Part shown: positions 6,492 to 14,919 of the stretch, piece by piece
Layout of the letters: each line of letters opens with the position of its first letter
How positions within the stretch are numbered: the stretch's first letter is position 1
Assembly (NCBI GenBank): GCA_964413365.1
Contig: CAYPRM010000032.1
Span: 1-15,368 of the forward strand
Origin: RGIG4608 sp964413365
Lineage (GTDB): Bacteria; Bacillota; Clostridia; Oscillospirales; CAG-272
Direction of reading: 5' to 3'
Length of the DNA stretch: 15,368 nucleotides
Program-made: the position numbers and the translations under genes
Notes under the pieces: generated by a model
The model's input: the letters and a program-made list of their open reading frames with translations, nothing else
What the model was told of the DNA's origin: nothing
Database searches by the model: none

Positions 6492-7667
6492 TCAAGGTCT
6501 TGATGCGGTCCACGTACCGTCGCCGTTATCGCTAATGTTTAGATAGTCGGTGAGCAGCAAGCGGTCGTCGATCATTGAGGTAGGATCAAAGGGCGTTGTG
6601 AGCGAAGCCCCCTCGGAAATATATATCGTCTTAGTCTCACCGCCCTCATGCACACCGGGAACAAGAGTTGTTCCCACAAGCACTACATTGGAATCAGTGC
6701 CGCACTGAATGGAGCCATCCTTGACCGTGCAATCGATCAACGTTGCCTCCCCATAATAAAGTTCGGCAGAATATTCGCCGGTCGATTCTATAACGCAATT
6801 TTTGACCACAAAATCATTGCACTCGCTCACGAGAGCACACGAAAATCCCGATTCAGAAGCCTTGAGCGTTCCGTTCTGGATCACCGCCCATCGTGCATTT
6901 CCGACTATAACAGCAGCCATCAGGGTATGACCGCCAAGATCAAGTAGTATACCGGCCTCCATGGGGATCCTAAGACGATTGTCATCGTTGACTATCGCAA
7001 TATCATTCGTAAGCTTGATGTAGCAAGGGGTATCCGCTTCATCCGCAGCCGCGATCGCCGCCTCAAGCTCCGCCGGCGTGCCGACGGTCTGCCACGTCAT
7101 TTTCGAAATAGCAACGCTCACCGTGCCGAGCTTCTTTTCCCCACTTATCGCATCGCTGTCGCTGCGGATACCGAACTCCGTGGAATCGGAGGGTGCGGAA
7201 ACAGTAGTAGAGCCTGCCTGAGCGCGATATTTATCGTTGTCCGCACTATCTATTACGAGCGTGGTCTTTGAAAATGTTCCGTTAATACTAAGTCCCTCCT
7301 CCGTCAGCAGAGCATCATCCATCTCAAAGGTAAAATCCGCTCTGATGTCGGTGTTAGAGTGATTGGTTATCGTGATCGTCGCAGTATCACTCGTCCAAGA
7401 GCCCTGACCGGGATTTATATAATCGTGCGAGCCGGGATCCCATGTGCCAAGCGAGCCCTGCGAATAGGTGAACTTCATCTCATCCCACGCAATATCGACA
7501 GAGATAAGTGTATCGGGCGTCGTGGACGAAGTATATGTTCCGCTGACGTTGATACTGCTGTCATTCTCACCGTTTATGGAGCTCGAGCCACTCCCTGCGG
7601 CAAATGCAGCCACAGCAGGCACGGTCGCCATTACGAGGACGAGAATGATCGACAAAATTTTCTTCAT
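6492..7667 (-). CDS. Array protein A: exported N-module/beta-helix protein
   Basis: The 391-residue product has a signal peptide (MKKILSIILVLVMATVPAVA, probable cleavage near AFA-AG at 23-24) and a Ser/Gly/Asn/Thr-rich linker to about 53. The family N-terminal module follows at about 55-190, with SVDIAWDEMKFTY, GTWDPGSHDY and TITNHSN. The C-terminal half has right-handed beta-helix hallmarks: LLDLGGHTL at about 241-249 and VIQNGTL at about 262-268. It ends DNGDGTWTASRP. No sortase motif or second membrane segment is present, so the product is probably secreted or loosely bound at the surface. Ligand and function are unknown. It is the last array gene, 33 bp after B. Confidence 0.9.
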   Translation of the reverse strand: MKKILSIILVLVMATVPAVAAFAAGSGSSSINGENDSSINVSGTYTSSTTPDTLISVDIAWDEMKFTYSQGSLGTWDPGSHDYINPGQGSWTSDTATITITNHSNTDIRADFTFEMDDALLTEEGLSINGTFSKTTLVIDSADNDKYRAQAGSTTVSAPSDSTEFGIRSDSDAISGEKKLGTVSVAISKMTWQTVGTPAELEAAIAAADEADTPCYIKLTNDIAIVNDDNRLRIPMEAGILLDLGGHTLMAAVIVGNARWAVIQNGTLKASESGFSCALVSECNDFVVKNCVIESTGEYSAELYYGEATLIDCTVKDGSIQCGTDSNVVLVGTTLVPGVHEGGETKTIYISEGASLTTPFDPTSMIDDRLLLTDYLNISDNGDGTWTASRP

Positions 7668-7676
7668 ATAATGCAT

Positions 7677-7684
7677 CTCCTTTT
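7677..7684 (-). promoter_or_regulatory. Ribosome binding site that fixes the start of gene A
   Basis: AAAAGGAG at 7684-7677 directly abuts an in-frame ATG at 7676, which leaves no spacer. It lies 9 bases before the next in-frame ATG at 7667, which begins MKKIL like the other array members. The start at 7667 is therefore chosen. Confidence 0.8.
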
Positions 7685-7700
7685 CAAGATTCTCCGCTGA

Positions 7701-8915
7701 TTACTGGAACAAAAGTCTGTGAACAGAATTTCCTTTGGGATCCAGGGTAAGATCGTTCTCGGGTTCAAAGTTGAACGAGTTGATGTTATACACTCCCCCG
7801 CCAGCCAACGTAATGGTAGCTGTATTGAAATTGCAGGCGAATTGACCCGAGATCACAACCTCATTTTTCAAGGTCATAACGAGCTCGCTTTGCGCATATA
7901 CGCTCACTGTCGAATCGGTGTCAAGCAGACAGTTATCCATGGTTACTGCATATGTAGCACCTTGCTCCAAATAAAGTGCAGCGCCTGCGCCCGCATTGGT
8001 AATAATCACACCCTTCAGCACCAGTACACCTCCACCTTCGACCTTGATAGCGGCAGCATTGGTACTATCGAACGAACGGTTAGCCCGGATCGTTCCGTTC
8101 TGTATCGTTACATAGGAATTTTCAAGAACACTTACCCAACCCGCGAGCGTGTGCCCACCGAGATCGAAAATGATAGGCGAGCTTGGAGTTCCCGAATTTG
8201 CGTAAAGCTCAACTCTTCTGTTGTCATCATAGGGATCAAGAGTGAGATCCGCACCGAGCATAATTATGCCGCCCGTGGTCTTGAGTGCATCAAACGCCTC
8301 GTCAAGCTCCTTCTCCGTGCTTGCGATAGTAACCTTCTTGATGGAAACGATGATCGTGCCGAGGGTGGACTTATCCTCGGTAATGGGATCGCTCGTGGGA
8401 TCAATTCCGAACTGCGTCGTGTTCTTGGGCGCAGGGTAAGCTCCCGTATCGGGATCGGGTACACGGTACGTGTCGGCGTCCGCACTATCAACGATAACGT
8501 TATCGTTTGTGAAAACGCCCTTCAAGCCCGTAACGCCCGTACCCATTACAAAGTCGAACTCTGCCTTGATGACGGTATTCGAGTGGTTGGTAACGGTAAT
8601 AGTCGACTTGCGGTCGGACCATCCGCCATCCGTAGCACCCGTATATTTGTGATTTGTTGCGTCCCATGTGCCGATAGAGCCTGCAGTATACGTAAATTCC
8701 ATGCTCTCCCACGCAATGTCAACGGAAATGACCGTAGCCGCAGTCTCAATGCCTGCAGTGTAGTCCGCTCCGACGCCGAGCGTGTAGTCGCCGTCGGTCT
8801 TGCCCGTGCTGCTCGTGCCCTCTCCGCCGTCAATGGCAGTTGCCGCCGAAACGGACGCCACCGATACGGTAAGGAGCATCGTAATAGTAAGAATTATTGA
8901 TAAAATTTTCTTCAT
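7701..8915 (-). CDS. Array protein B: exported N-module/beta-helix protein
   Basis: The 404-residue product begins with a signal peptide (MKKILSIILTITMLLTVSVA, likely cleavage after SVSA near 24) and a Gly/Ser/Thr-rich linker. The N-terminal module runs at about 64-194: SVDIAWESMEFTY, GTWDATNHKY, TVTNHSN, FGID and LGTIIVSI. A GGIIMLGADLTL segment leads into the beta-helix part (FDLGGHTL near 250-257, TIQNGTI after it). No cell-wall anchor is seen. AGGAGGT about 9 bases upstream supports the start. The first 48 codons and the ribosome binding site are identical in DNA to gene G, although the mature proteins are diverged. Function is unknown; a surface or secreted role is inferred. Confidence 0.9.
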   Translation of the reverse strand: MKKILSIILTITMLLTVSVASVSAATAIDGGEGTSSTGKTDGDYTLGVGADYTAGIETAATVISVDIAWESMEFTYTAGSIGTWDATNHKYTGATDGGWSDRKSTITVTNHSNTVIKAEFDFVMGTGVTGLKGVFTNDNVIVDSADADTYRVPDPDTGAYPAPKNTTQFGIDPTSDPITEDKSTLGTIIVSIKKVTIASTEKELDEAFDALKTTGGIIMLGADLTLDPYDDNRRVELYANSGTPSSPIIFDLGGHTLAGWVSVLENSYVTIQNGTIRANRSFDSTNAAAIKVEGGGVLVLKGVIITNAGAGAALYLEQGATYAVTMDNCLLDTDSTVSVYAQSELVMTLKNEVVISGQFACNFNTATITLAGGGVYNINSFNFEPENDLTLDPKGNSVHRLLFQ

Positions 8916-8935
8916 ATATCATTGACCTCCTTATT
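8771..8935 (-). repeat. 165-bp identical block, copy 1 (5' end of gene B)
   Basis: Every base from 8771 to 8935 matches 14751-14915 (offset 5980). The block covers the ribosome binding site, signal peptide and linker down to about codon 48. Identity stops sharply on both sides (C versus G at 8770/14750; C versus A at 8936/14916). Confidence 0.95.
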
Positions 8936-10459
8936 CGGTTAAAACAACGTCTGTTCTAAAGATCACGCTTCCATATTTGGTTTGACCACTACCCATCAAT
9001 TCGAAGGTGTCCTGCGAACTTATATTCTTATCACCATCGTCTGTATTAATATATACAATTTCTCCATTGGAGGGATTTACGAATGAATATTCGCCACGTG
9101 TCGTATTTTCCTTAAGAGTAATGGCGTGATCTGAAACAATATAGCCAGCAAATCTTATGTCAGCGTCTTTTCCCGTATTAGCCAGAATAAACTCGTCCGA
9201 CGAGGTGTTGTAAATTGCGACACAGAGATAAGAACCGGAAATGATGTTGCTGGCAGTGAAGCGTCCATGCAGGGACTGAGACTCACTAGCAGTTATAAGT
9301 GTCTTAGTGCCATCGCTTGTCCTGAGAATGAGCTGCGCGCTATCTACAGCAAGGTCCTCCAGCTTGAGATCGGTATACCTTGCATATACCGCCGCCTGAG
9401 TGGGATCGTCGTCCGGACGAGTAAAAAGGGGAGCATCTATGCCGTAGTCAAGCTCTCCGTTTTTCAGCGTTACGTAGCTGCGGCTCGTCTCTGTACCGAC
9501 TATTGCGATGCGACCTTCGACAGACTTCCCGCCAAAGTCGATGATAAGGGGAGCTGTGGACGTTCCCGTACCTGCGGAGATCTCGATGGGACCTGTGATG
9601 AGCATAAGATCGCTCGTAAGCGTTATCGTGCCGCCCGTGGTCTTGAGAGCCGCTATTGCAGCCTTAAGCTCTGCCTCGGTTCCGACAGTCATCTTGGGTG
9701 GGATCTTTGCGATGCTGATCGTGATCGTGCCGATGCTGCTCTGTGCCTCCGACTCGGTAATTCCAACACTCGTGGAGTCCATACCGAAGAAGATCTTGCC
9801 GTCAGGAGCAGTCTCTGTAGTAGTTCCAACAGCCGTAGTAAGCTCGACGAGATAGTCCTTCGTGAGCACAGTAAAGCTGTTGTCGGCGTTCTGCTTGTAG
9901 AATACGCCCTTCAAGCCCTCCTTGCCGGCGGTAAAGGCGAATTTTGCTTCGACCCAGCTGTTCGAGTGGTTGGTTACCTTGATGCCCGCCTTGTTGTCAG
10001 ACCAGCTTGCAGGATGCGCACCGTAGTAAGCTCGACGAGATAGTCCTTCGTGAGCACAGTAAAGCTGTTGTCGGCGTTCTGCTTGTAGAATACGCCCTTC
10101 AAGCCCTCCTTGCCGGCGGTAAAGGCGAATTTTGCTTCGACCCAGCTGTTCGAGTGGTTGGTTACCTTGATGCCCGCCTTGTTGTCAGACCAGCTTGCAG
10201 GATGCGCACCGTCATAGGTGTGCGTGGTGGCGTTCCATACGCCTGCGGACGCCGCCGTGTAGGTAAATACCAGCGGATCCCATTCAATGTCGACCGAAAT
10301 GACCGTGTCGGGAGCGCTCGCAGGAACGAATTCGCCGTCCACGTCAACGGTAGAGTTGCCGCTCGACGCCGACGGTGTGCTTCCGCCTGCCGCAAATGTC
10401 GGCACATAAAGTGCCAGCATCATCACGAGCGCAAGAACGATTGCTACTAATTTTTTCAT
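8931..10459 (-). pseudogene. Array gene C, frame broken by a 188-bp tandem duplication
   Basis: As it stands, translation from 10459 (signal peptide MKKLVAIVLALVMMLALYVP, likely cleavage near TFA-AG) gives 161 residues. It ends at 9974 with an aberrant tail after LVELTT. The remaining frame continues to the stop at 8931 and includes FFGMDSTSVGIT, GTITISIAK, LIIDFGGKSVEG and YVTLKNGEL, the module end and beta-helix part. Removing one copy of the 188-bp repeat leaves 1341 bp, exactly 446 codons plus stop, in one frame with full family architecture. The gene is therefore a recently broken or switchable copy, unless the repeat is an assembly error. GGAG lies 11 bases before the start, and the stop abuts the ribosome binding site of B. 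Confidence 0.9.
9833..10212. repeat. Perfect 188-bp tandem duplication inside gene C
   Basis: Bases 9833-10024 equal 10021-10212 at an offset of 188. The matching run is 192 bp, which means a 4-bp CCGT microhomology at the junction. I compared the copies across their length and saw no difference. The unit is not a multiple of three (188 = 62 x 3 + 2), so it shifts the frame. It covers the part of the N-terminal module carrying VTNHSN. Confidence 0.95.
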
Positions 10460-10481
10460 AAGACTTGTGTCTCCTTTCGTT

Positions 10482-10497
10482 TTCCGCCACCGCGGAA
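10482..10497 (-). other. Small hairpin just upstream of the gene C ribosome binding site
   Basis: TTCCGC (10482-10487) pairs with GCGGAA (10492-10497) around a 4-base loop. It lies about 8 bases upstream of the AAAGGAG site of gene C, in an otherwise very AT-rich leader (10498-10545). It could affect translation or mark the 5' end of a processed message, but a chance palindrome is also possible. Confidence 0.3.
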
Positions 10498-10545
10498 TGT
10501 TGAAATTTTATTTGTTTTTTTATTTACTGTTTTTTATTTGCTGCC

Positions 10546-10807
10546 TCACTGCACCCTCAAGGTCCACGTGCCGTTTTCAGCCTTGTATTCAAAATTCATA
10601 CCACCCCACGCAATATCCACCGAGAGCACGGTCGACGCGCCCTCGACACCCGGGGGTGTAGCTTGCATTAACGCCGAGGGAATAATCACCCTCGACACCT
10701 GTGTTGGCGGATGCCTCGCCGCTGTTGCCTATCTCCGTCTCCGCAAGCACGGACAGAGAGAGCAAATACTAAATTGATGGCAAGAAGTATAATTAATATT
10801 TCCTTCA
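10546..10807 (-). pseudogene. Array gene D: frameshifted, truncated relic of a B-like copy
   Basis: From the ATG at 10807 the reverse strand gives a signal-peptide-like MKEILIILLAINLVFALSV. After a frame change near 10750 it reads LAETEIGNSGEASANT then GVEGDYSLGVNASYTPG. After a second change near the C/G run at 10647-10656 it reads VEGASTVLSVDIAWGGMNF and EYKAENGTWTLRVQ before a stop. GDYSLGV and SVDIAW match B closely. The rest of the N-module and the whole beta-helix part are missing. The end NGTWTLRVQ resembles the C-terminus of A (DGTWTASRP), so an internal deletion joining two GTW positions is possible. No functional product is expected. Confidence 0.75.
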
Positions 10808-10855
10808 TAAGCCACGACATCTCCTTTTTGTCAAATTGCGACATCATACTTTTCT

Positions 10856-10898
10856 CTCTCCTCCCACCCCTCACAGGTGAGGGGTGGGAGAAGGAGAG
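10856..10898. repeat. REP-like palindrome downstream of gene E
   Basis: A perfect 14-bp stem pairs CTCCCACCCCTCAC (10861-10874) with GTGAGGGGTGGGAG (10877-10890) around a 2-base AG loop. After a 3-base bulge, 5 more pairs (CTCTC/GAGAG) extend it. The composition (C-rich arm, G-rich arm) differs from its AT-rich surroundings. Neither strand shows a T tract after it, so it is not a standard terminator. It resembles the short repeated palindromes scattered in bacterial intergenic DNA. Confidence 0.7.
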
Positions 10899-10914
10899 TT
10901 AATGGGTATACTAT

Positions 10915-12255
10915 TTAAAAAATGACTATTCCGTTGGTAGGGGTATCGCTAGTGTCAAATGTCACATCCGCATCCATATCAGCGCCATCGAGCTCCAGCT
11001 TGCCGAACACTGTGGTATCATATGTATTGAAGCTATACGTATTGCCCTCGCCTGAAGTCAGAGTGATGTAGCTGCCCCTGCCGGTATAAAACAAGCAGCA
11101 GTCAACGTTGACTTCTCCCGAGAAGGTCATATCTCCGGACTCGTTCACAATACCTACATACATATTATCGGCTATTTTAGTTCCGCCTGTAACGTTGAAC
11201 TCTCCCGAGGTCGTAATAACAGATTGATGATTGTAAAGTCCCATCGCGCCCTTAATGGGTTTATTCGTCTCAAGATCAACTCCGTCAATGTCGGTGTCTA
11301 GCGTGATATCCTCAAGCTTCATTATAGTCATCACCGCCGTTATAACTCCACTCTGGGACAACGTATTCTTCACATATTCAGAGAGTCCGTCAAAATCCTC
11401 ACTGTGAAACGCGACCGTACCGTTCTTGATGACCACGTTCGAGTAGAAGAAAGAAAGGTATCCGTATATGGTATGACCGCCGAGATCTATCACAAGAGGT
11501 TCTTTGTCTATGTCATACTCGCCGACGAAATATACCGAAAGAACAGGGTCCTCTCCACGCAAATCAATGTCCCGATCAAGCGTTATCGTACCGCCCTTGC
11601 CCTCGTATGAGCAGATCGCCTCCAGAAGCGACGCAGCACCGCAGATCTTATCGCTCTGAGCAATAGCAACGGTTATCGTGCCGAGCTTTCCGCTTTGGGT
11701 AATTCCCGCACTCGAGCCGTCAATACCGAAGTGCAGCTTGCCCTCGGGAGCCTTCGCCACGGAAGAACCCTCAGCCGTCTCAAGGTAGATCTCAGATGCG
11801 CCCGTGATCTCATTGTAGACCGTCGCGCCCGAGGCGTCCTTGCTCTCGGTGTAGAACCTTCCGCTCACGCCGAGATCCGAGCTAAAGCTCAACTGCGCCT
11901 GAATTACGGAATTGGAATGGTTCTTCACGGAGATAGCAGGCTTGTTGGTCGACCATGTGCCGTCCGTTCCGCCCGTGTACTCGTGATTTGCAGCGTCCCA
12001 TACTCCGACCGAGCCCTCGGTGTAGGTGAATTTCATCTCCTCCCACGTAATATCAACGGATATCTTGACCGCCGCCTCCGTGGGGTTATCCTTGCCGCTT
12101 ATCGTTGCATTTATGTCGAAGCTTCCGCTTCCCTCGCCACTGTTCGTGCCGTTCGTGGCATTTCCCTCGGCAAAAGCCGTGATCGGGAGAGCCACTACCA
12201 TAGTCAGTACAAGGAGAAGCGCCAATATTTTCTTAATATTCATCATATTCATCAT
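10915..12255 (-). CDS. Array protein E: exported N-module/beta-helix protein
   Basis: The 446-residue product has a signal peptide (about residues 1-29, ending ITAFAEG) preceded by repeated Met/Asn codons (MMNMMN), then a Gly/Ser/Asn/Thr linker. The N-terminal module spans about 65-205: ISVDITWEEMKFTYTEG, GVWDAANHEY, VKNHSN, HFGIDGSSAGIT and LGTITVAI. GGTITLDRDIDL leads into the beta-helix half, with VIDLGGHTIYG and VVIKNGTV and many short repeats of LEDITLDTDI type. No anchor is visible. GGAG lies 10 bases before the first ATG at 12255. The gene is 22 bp after F and followed by a REP-like palindrome. Function is unknown; export and beta-helix fold are inferred from sequence. Confidence 0.9.
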   Translation of the reverse strand: MMNMMNIKKILALLLVLTMVVALPITAFAEGNATNGTNSGEGSGSFDINATISGKDNPTEAAVKISVDITWEEMKFTYTEGSVGVWDAANHEYTGGTDGTWSTNKPAISVKNHSNSVIQAQLSFSSDLGVSGRFYTESKDASGATVYNEITGASEIYLETAEGSSVAKAPEGKLHFGIDGSSAGITQSGKLGTITVAIAQSDKICGAASLLEAICSYEGKGGTITLDRDIDLRGEDPVLSVYFVGEYDIDKEPLVIDLGGHTIYGYLSFFYSNVVIKNGTVAFHSEDFDGLSEYVKNTLSQSGVITAVMTIMKLEDITLDTDIDGVDLETNKPIKGAMGLYNHQSVITTSGEFNVTGGTKIADNMYVGIVNESGDMTFSGEVNVDCCLFYTGRGSYITLTSGEGNTYSFNTYDTTVFGKLELDGADMDADVTFDTSDTPTNGIVIF

Positions 12256-12277
12256 ATTTCAATATCTCCTTTCCTGA

Positions 12278-13564
12278 TCATTTAGAGGTAACATAATATG
12301 TACCGTCGTCCTCACTGCTCACATTGTAGCTGTTTCCATCGCAATAATTGGTAGGATCAAAGTGCAAGTAAACTCCTACACCTACCGTGATCTCAAGGAA
12401 GGAGGAGTGATCCTGTGTCAGGTCAAATTCATTATTATGCGCGTCGAAGGCAGCGATACCGCTGACACTCTTTGCATCCGTCATCTCACGCGGCAGTATA
12501 AGTCCCGTTCCGTCCTCTATATCACCGCTCAGCTCGATTCTGCACTTGCCATTATGCACATCTAGGACTGTCAAGCTAAACCAGTAATCTGTTTGGTCCG
12601 TGTCGATCTTGACATTATGCAGCTTGATCACCACGTCATCTTCGTTTGAACCCAAGGCGGCGCGCATGGCGAGATTTCCCGTGTTTTTGAGCGTGCAATC
12701 CATAATGGTTATGGAGCTGTACACAGTCCCTATCACAGGTACACCACCTGTATTCTCGATCGTACCGTTCTTTATAATGGTGTTGGAATTTAAGTTATAA
12801 ATGGTGCCCCAGCCACTGCTCGATGTGAGCTTATGACCGTTAAGATCAATAATAATGTCCTTTTGAATATAAACGCATTTATCGTCGATATCTATATCGT
12901 TCATCAAAATAATATGTCCGCCCGTCGCAGTATCACCGTGAGCCGCCGCCATGAATTCCTCGGCGGTGCTGACCTTCCTCGTTGCGCTCGCGATAGTAAC
13001 CGTTACCGTTCCTATCTTGCCCTCGTTCGCGATGGGATCGCCATCTATGCCAAGATATAAGACCTTGGAGTCGGCCTCCGTCTTGCTCTTGCCGACAGCA
13101 CTATCGAGTAAAAATTCCTCGGATCCGGTGATGAGCGTGTAGTTGCCTGTGCTGTCCTTCGTGAAGAACTCACCGTAAATATCCTCATTACAGGTCTTGG
13201 CAAACGTAAGTGCTACATTGATGGAAACATCGGAATGATTTGTAACTGTGATGGGCATCTTCTCTGTGCTGTCCCATCCGCCGTAGGTCTGGCCGTCATA
13301 TTGGTGAGTCTGATCGTTCCACGTACCGGGGTTTGGTTTTGTGTAGGTGAACTTCATGGTCGAATCCCACACGATATCGGTGGAAACGACGGGGGCCTCC
13401 TGTGACTGCTGTGTGTTGTCGTACCTTCCCGAGATATTGATGGTGCTGTCGCCCGCCGTCTGACCTGTGGTAGAGCCACCCGTGGTCGGCTCATCCGCAA
13501 ATGCAGGAAGCGCAAGCGCCATAGTCATTGCAAATACGAGAAGTACTGCTAAAATCTTTTTCAT
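12278..13564 (-). CDS. Array protein F: exported N-module/beta-helix protein
   Basis: The 428-residue product starts MKKILAVLLVFAMTMALALP with likely cleavage near AFA-DE (about 23), then a Thr/Gly/Ser/Gln linker. The N-terminal module at about 58-200 is more divergent: STDIVWDSTMKFTY, GTWNDQTHQYDG, TVTNHSD and IGTVTVTI. The beta-helix part has IIDLNGHKL, TIIKNGTIENTG and ITIMDCTLKNTG. The frame is open up to 13609, but AAAGGAG at 13578-13584 sits downstream of that ATG and 13 bases before the ATG at 13564, which restores the family start MKKIL. Cysteines appear at several places, including NYCDG near the C-terminus. No anchor motif is seen. Gene F is 47 bp after G. Confidence 0.88.
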   Translation of the reverse strand: MKKILAVLLVFAMTMALALPAFADEPTTGGSTTGQTAGDSTINISGRYDNTQQSQEAPVVSTDIVWDSTMKFTYTKPNPGTWNDQTHQYDGQTYGGWDSTEKMPITVTNHSDVSINVALTFAKTCNEDIYGEFFTKDSTGNYTLITGSEEFLLDSAVGKSKTEADSKVLYLGIDGDPIANEGKIGTVTVTIASATRKVSTAEEFMAAAHGDTATGGHIILMNDIDIDDKCVYIQKDIIIDLNGHKLTSSSGWGTIYNLNSNTIIKNGTIENTGGVPVIGTVYSSITIMDCTLKNTGNLAMRAALGSNEDDVVIKLHNVKIDTDQTDYWFSLTVLDVHNGKCRIELSGDIEDGTGLILPREMTDAKSVSGIAAFDAHNNEFDLTQDHSSFLEITVGVGVYLHFDPTNYCDGNSYNVSSEDDGTYYVTSK

Positions 13565-13611
13565 AAGGATCTGCTTTCTCCTTTCATTTTTCTGTAAATA
13601 CCGTATCATAT

Positions 13612-14895
13612 TTACGGATTATCGACCGATATGATCGTACCCTCATTATAGTCGATTATATAGTCTCCCTCTCCCGAAGGATTTCCGCTGATGCTGAGGG
13701 TCTGACCGAGCAAGTTAAATTTATATGTCGTGTTCTCGGCCAATTTGATTCTATTTGAGCTGTCCCTGAACAACACGCGTCCCTCGATAGTTCCGTGGGG
13801 GGTGACCAGCCCTGCTCCGGCAGTAGCGAGAGTAAGATTTCCGTGCACATACACGGTAATGTCCCCACGGCTATAGTGGAAGCCTAAGATGTCTATGGCA
13901 CTCGCCACAAGCCTGCCGAAAAGATCCGTATCTCTAACGGTTACGTTTGCATTTTCATCAACGTAAAGTGCAAGCGCATTGAATCCGTCCACCTCAATAT
14001 TATTTATAGCAAGGTCGACACCGACACCTGCGTAGATCGCCATGCACTCGGCATTGCTCGTAAGATTCGTGGGATAGTAGAGGATATGTCCGTTCTGTAT
14101 TACCGCGTGCGAGCCCAATCCTTCTACCCAAATGTTACCTTCGAGCGTGTGCCATGCGAGGTCGAGTGTCAGAGGCACTTGATCCGTGCCGCCCCATTCT
14201 ACAAGATCATATCCGAGTGTCCTCATAAGTGTGATATTGTCGCCGAGATATACCGTGCCGCCTGTTCTTCCAAGGCCTGCAACAGCATTTTGGAGTTCAT
14301 TCTCGTTGCCCACGACCAACGCCTGCTTGACGCTGACCGTTATAGTGCCGAGATCTGTAACGTTGCCCGTTATAGCAGGGCTTTTCTTGTCGATCTTGAA
14401 TTCCGATACCGCCGTGGGAGCAGGATATGCACCCTCGCTCGTTGCCTGACGGTACTGATCGCTGTCCGCGCTGACAAGGGCAAGATATTCCATATTGAAA
14501 ACGCCCTTCATTCCTGCGACATCACCCTCTGCGAAGGTGAAGGAGGCAACGATGCCCGTGTTGGAATGGTTCTTGACCGTGATATTCATTTTGCTGTCGT
14601 CCCAGCCGCCTGCGGTTACGCCCTCGTATACGTGATCCTCCGCATTCCACTTGCCGCTCGACGGCTCAACATAAGTGAACTGCGAATTGTCCCAGCCGAT
14701 CTCAAAGGAGATCGTGGCAGCCGTATTGGGATCGGGAACGACCTCGCCTGCGACGCCGAGCGTGTAGTCGCCGTCGGTCTTGCCCGTGCTGCTCGTGCCC
14801 TCTCCGCCGTCAATGGCAGTTGCCGCCGAAACGGACGCCACCGATACGGTAAGGAGCATCGTAATAGTAAGAATTATTGATAAAATTTTCTTCAT
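13612..14895 (-). CDS. Array protein G: exported N-module/beta-helix protein
   Basis: The 427-residue product shares its first 48 residues with B (MKKILSIILTITMLLTVSVA, then the Gly/Ser linker to YTLGV). It then diverges. The module reads TISFEIGWDNSQFTY, GKWNAEDHVYEG, TVKNHSN, EFKIDKKSPAIT and LGTITVSV. The beta-helix start is GGTVYLGDNITL, and the usual DLGGHTL is replaced by DLAWHTL, followed by VIQNGHI. The product ends in YNEGTIISVDNP with no anchor. AGGAGGT about 9 bases upstream is identical to that of B. It lies 24 bp after H and 47 bp before F. Function is unknown; it is presumed exported through Sec. Confidence 0.9.
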   Translation of the reverse strand: MKKILSIILTITMLLTVSVASVSAATAIDGGEGTSSTGKTDGDYTLGVAGEVVPDPNTAATISFEIGWDNSQFTYVEPSSGKWNAEDHVYEGVTAGGWDDSKMNITVKNHSNTGIVASFTFAEGDVAGMKGVFNMEYLALVSADSDQYRQATSEGAYPAPTAVSEFKIDKKSPAITGNVTDLGTITVSVKQALVVGNENELQNAVAGLGRTGGTVYLGDNITLMRTLGYDLVEWGGTDQVPLTLDLAWHTLEGNIWVEGLGSHAVIQNGHILYYPTNLTSNAECMAIYAGVGVDLAINNIEVDGFNALALYVDENANVTVRDTDLFGRLVASAIDILGFHYSRGDITVYVHGNLTLATAGAGLVTPHGTIEGRVLFRDSSNRIKLAENTTYKFNLLGQTLSISGNPSGEGDYIIDYNEGTIISVDNP

Positions 14896-14915
14896 ATATC
14901 ATTGACCTCCTTATT
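14751..14915 (-). repeat. 165-bp identical block, copy 2 (5' end of gene G)
   Basis: This block is identical to 8771-8935 and covers the ribosome binding site, signal peptide and linker of gene G. Flanking DNA on both sides is clearly diverged from the copy at B. Confidence 0.95.
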
Positions 14916-14919
14916 AGGC

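Noticed and set aside
7719..8900. Long plus-strand open frame opposite gene B, and similar ones opposite G, E, rplB and rplC
   Set aside because: These are frames on the complementary strand of well-supported genes, with no signal peptide, ribosome binding site or family match. They follow from the codon bias of the real genes.
8931..9914. Internal Met start making the second half of gene C an independent gene
   Set aside because: There is no ribosome binding site or signal peptide there, and the segment is exactly the continuation of C once the 188-bp repeat is removed.
9974..10020. Programmed ribosomal frameshift to read through gene C
   Set aside because: The frame change is fully explained by the 188-bp duplication. 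No slippery sequence with a downstream structure stands out, and a shift would still insert a duplicated segment.
9833..10212. CRISPR-like or short tandem repeat array
   Set aside because: There are only two long adjacent copies without spacers, and they lie inside a coding region.
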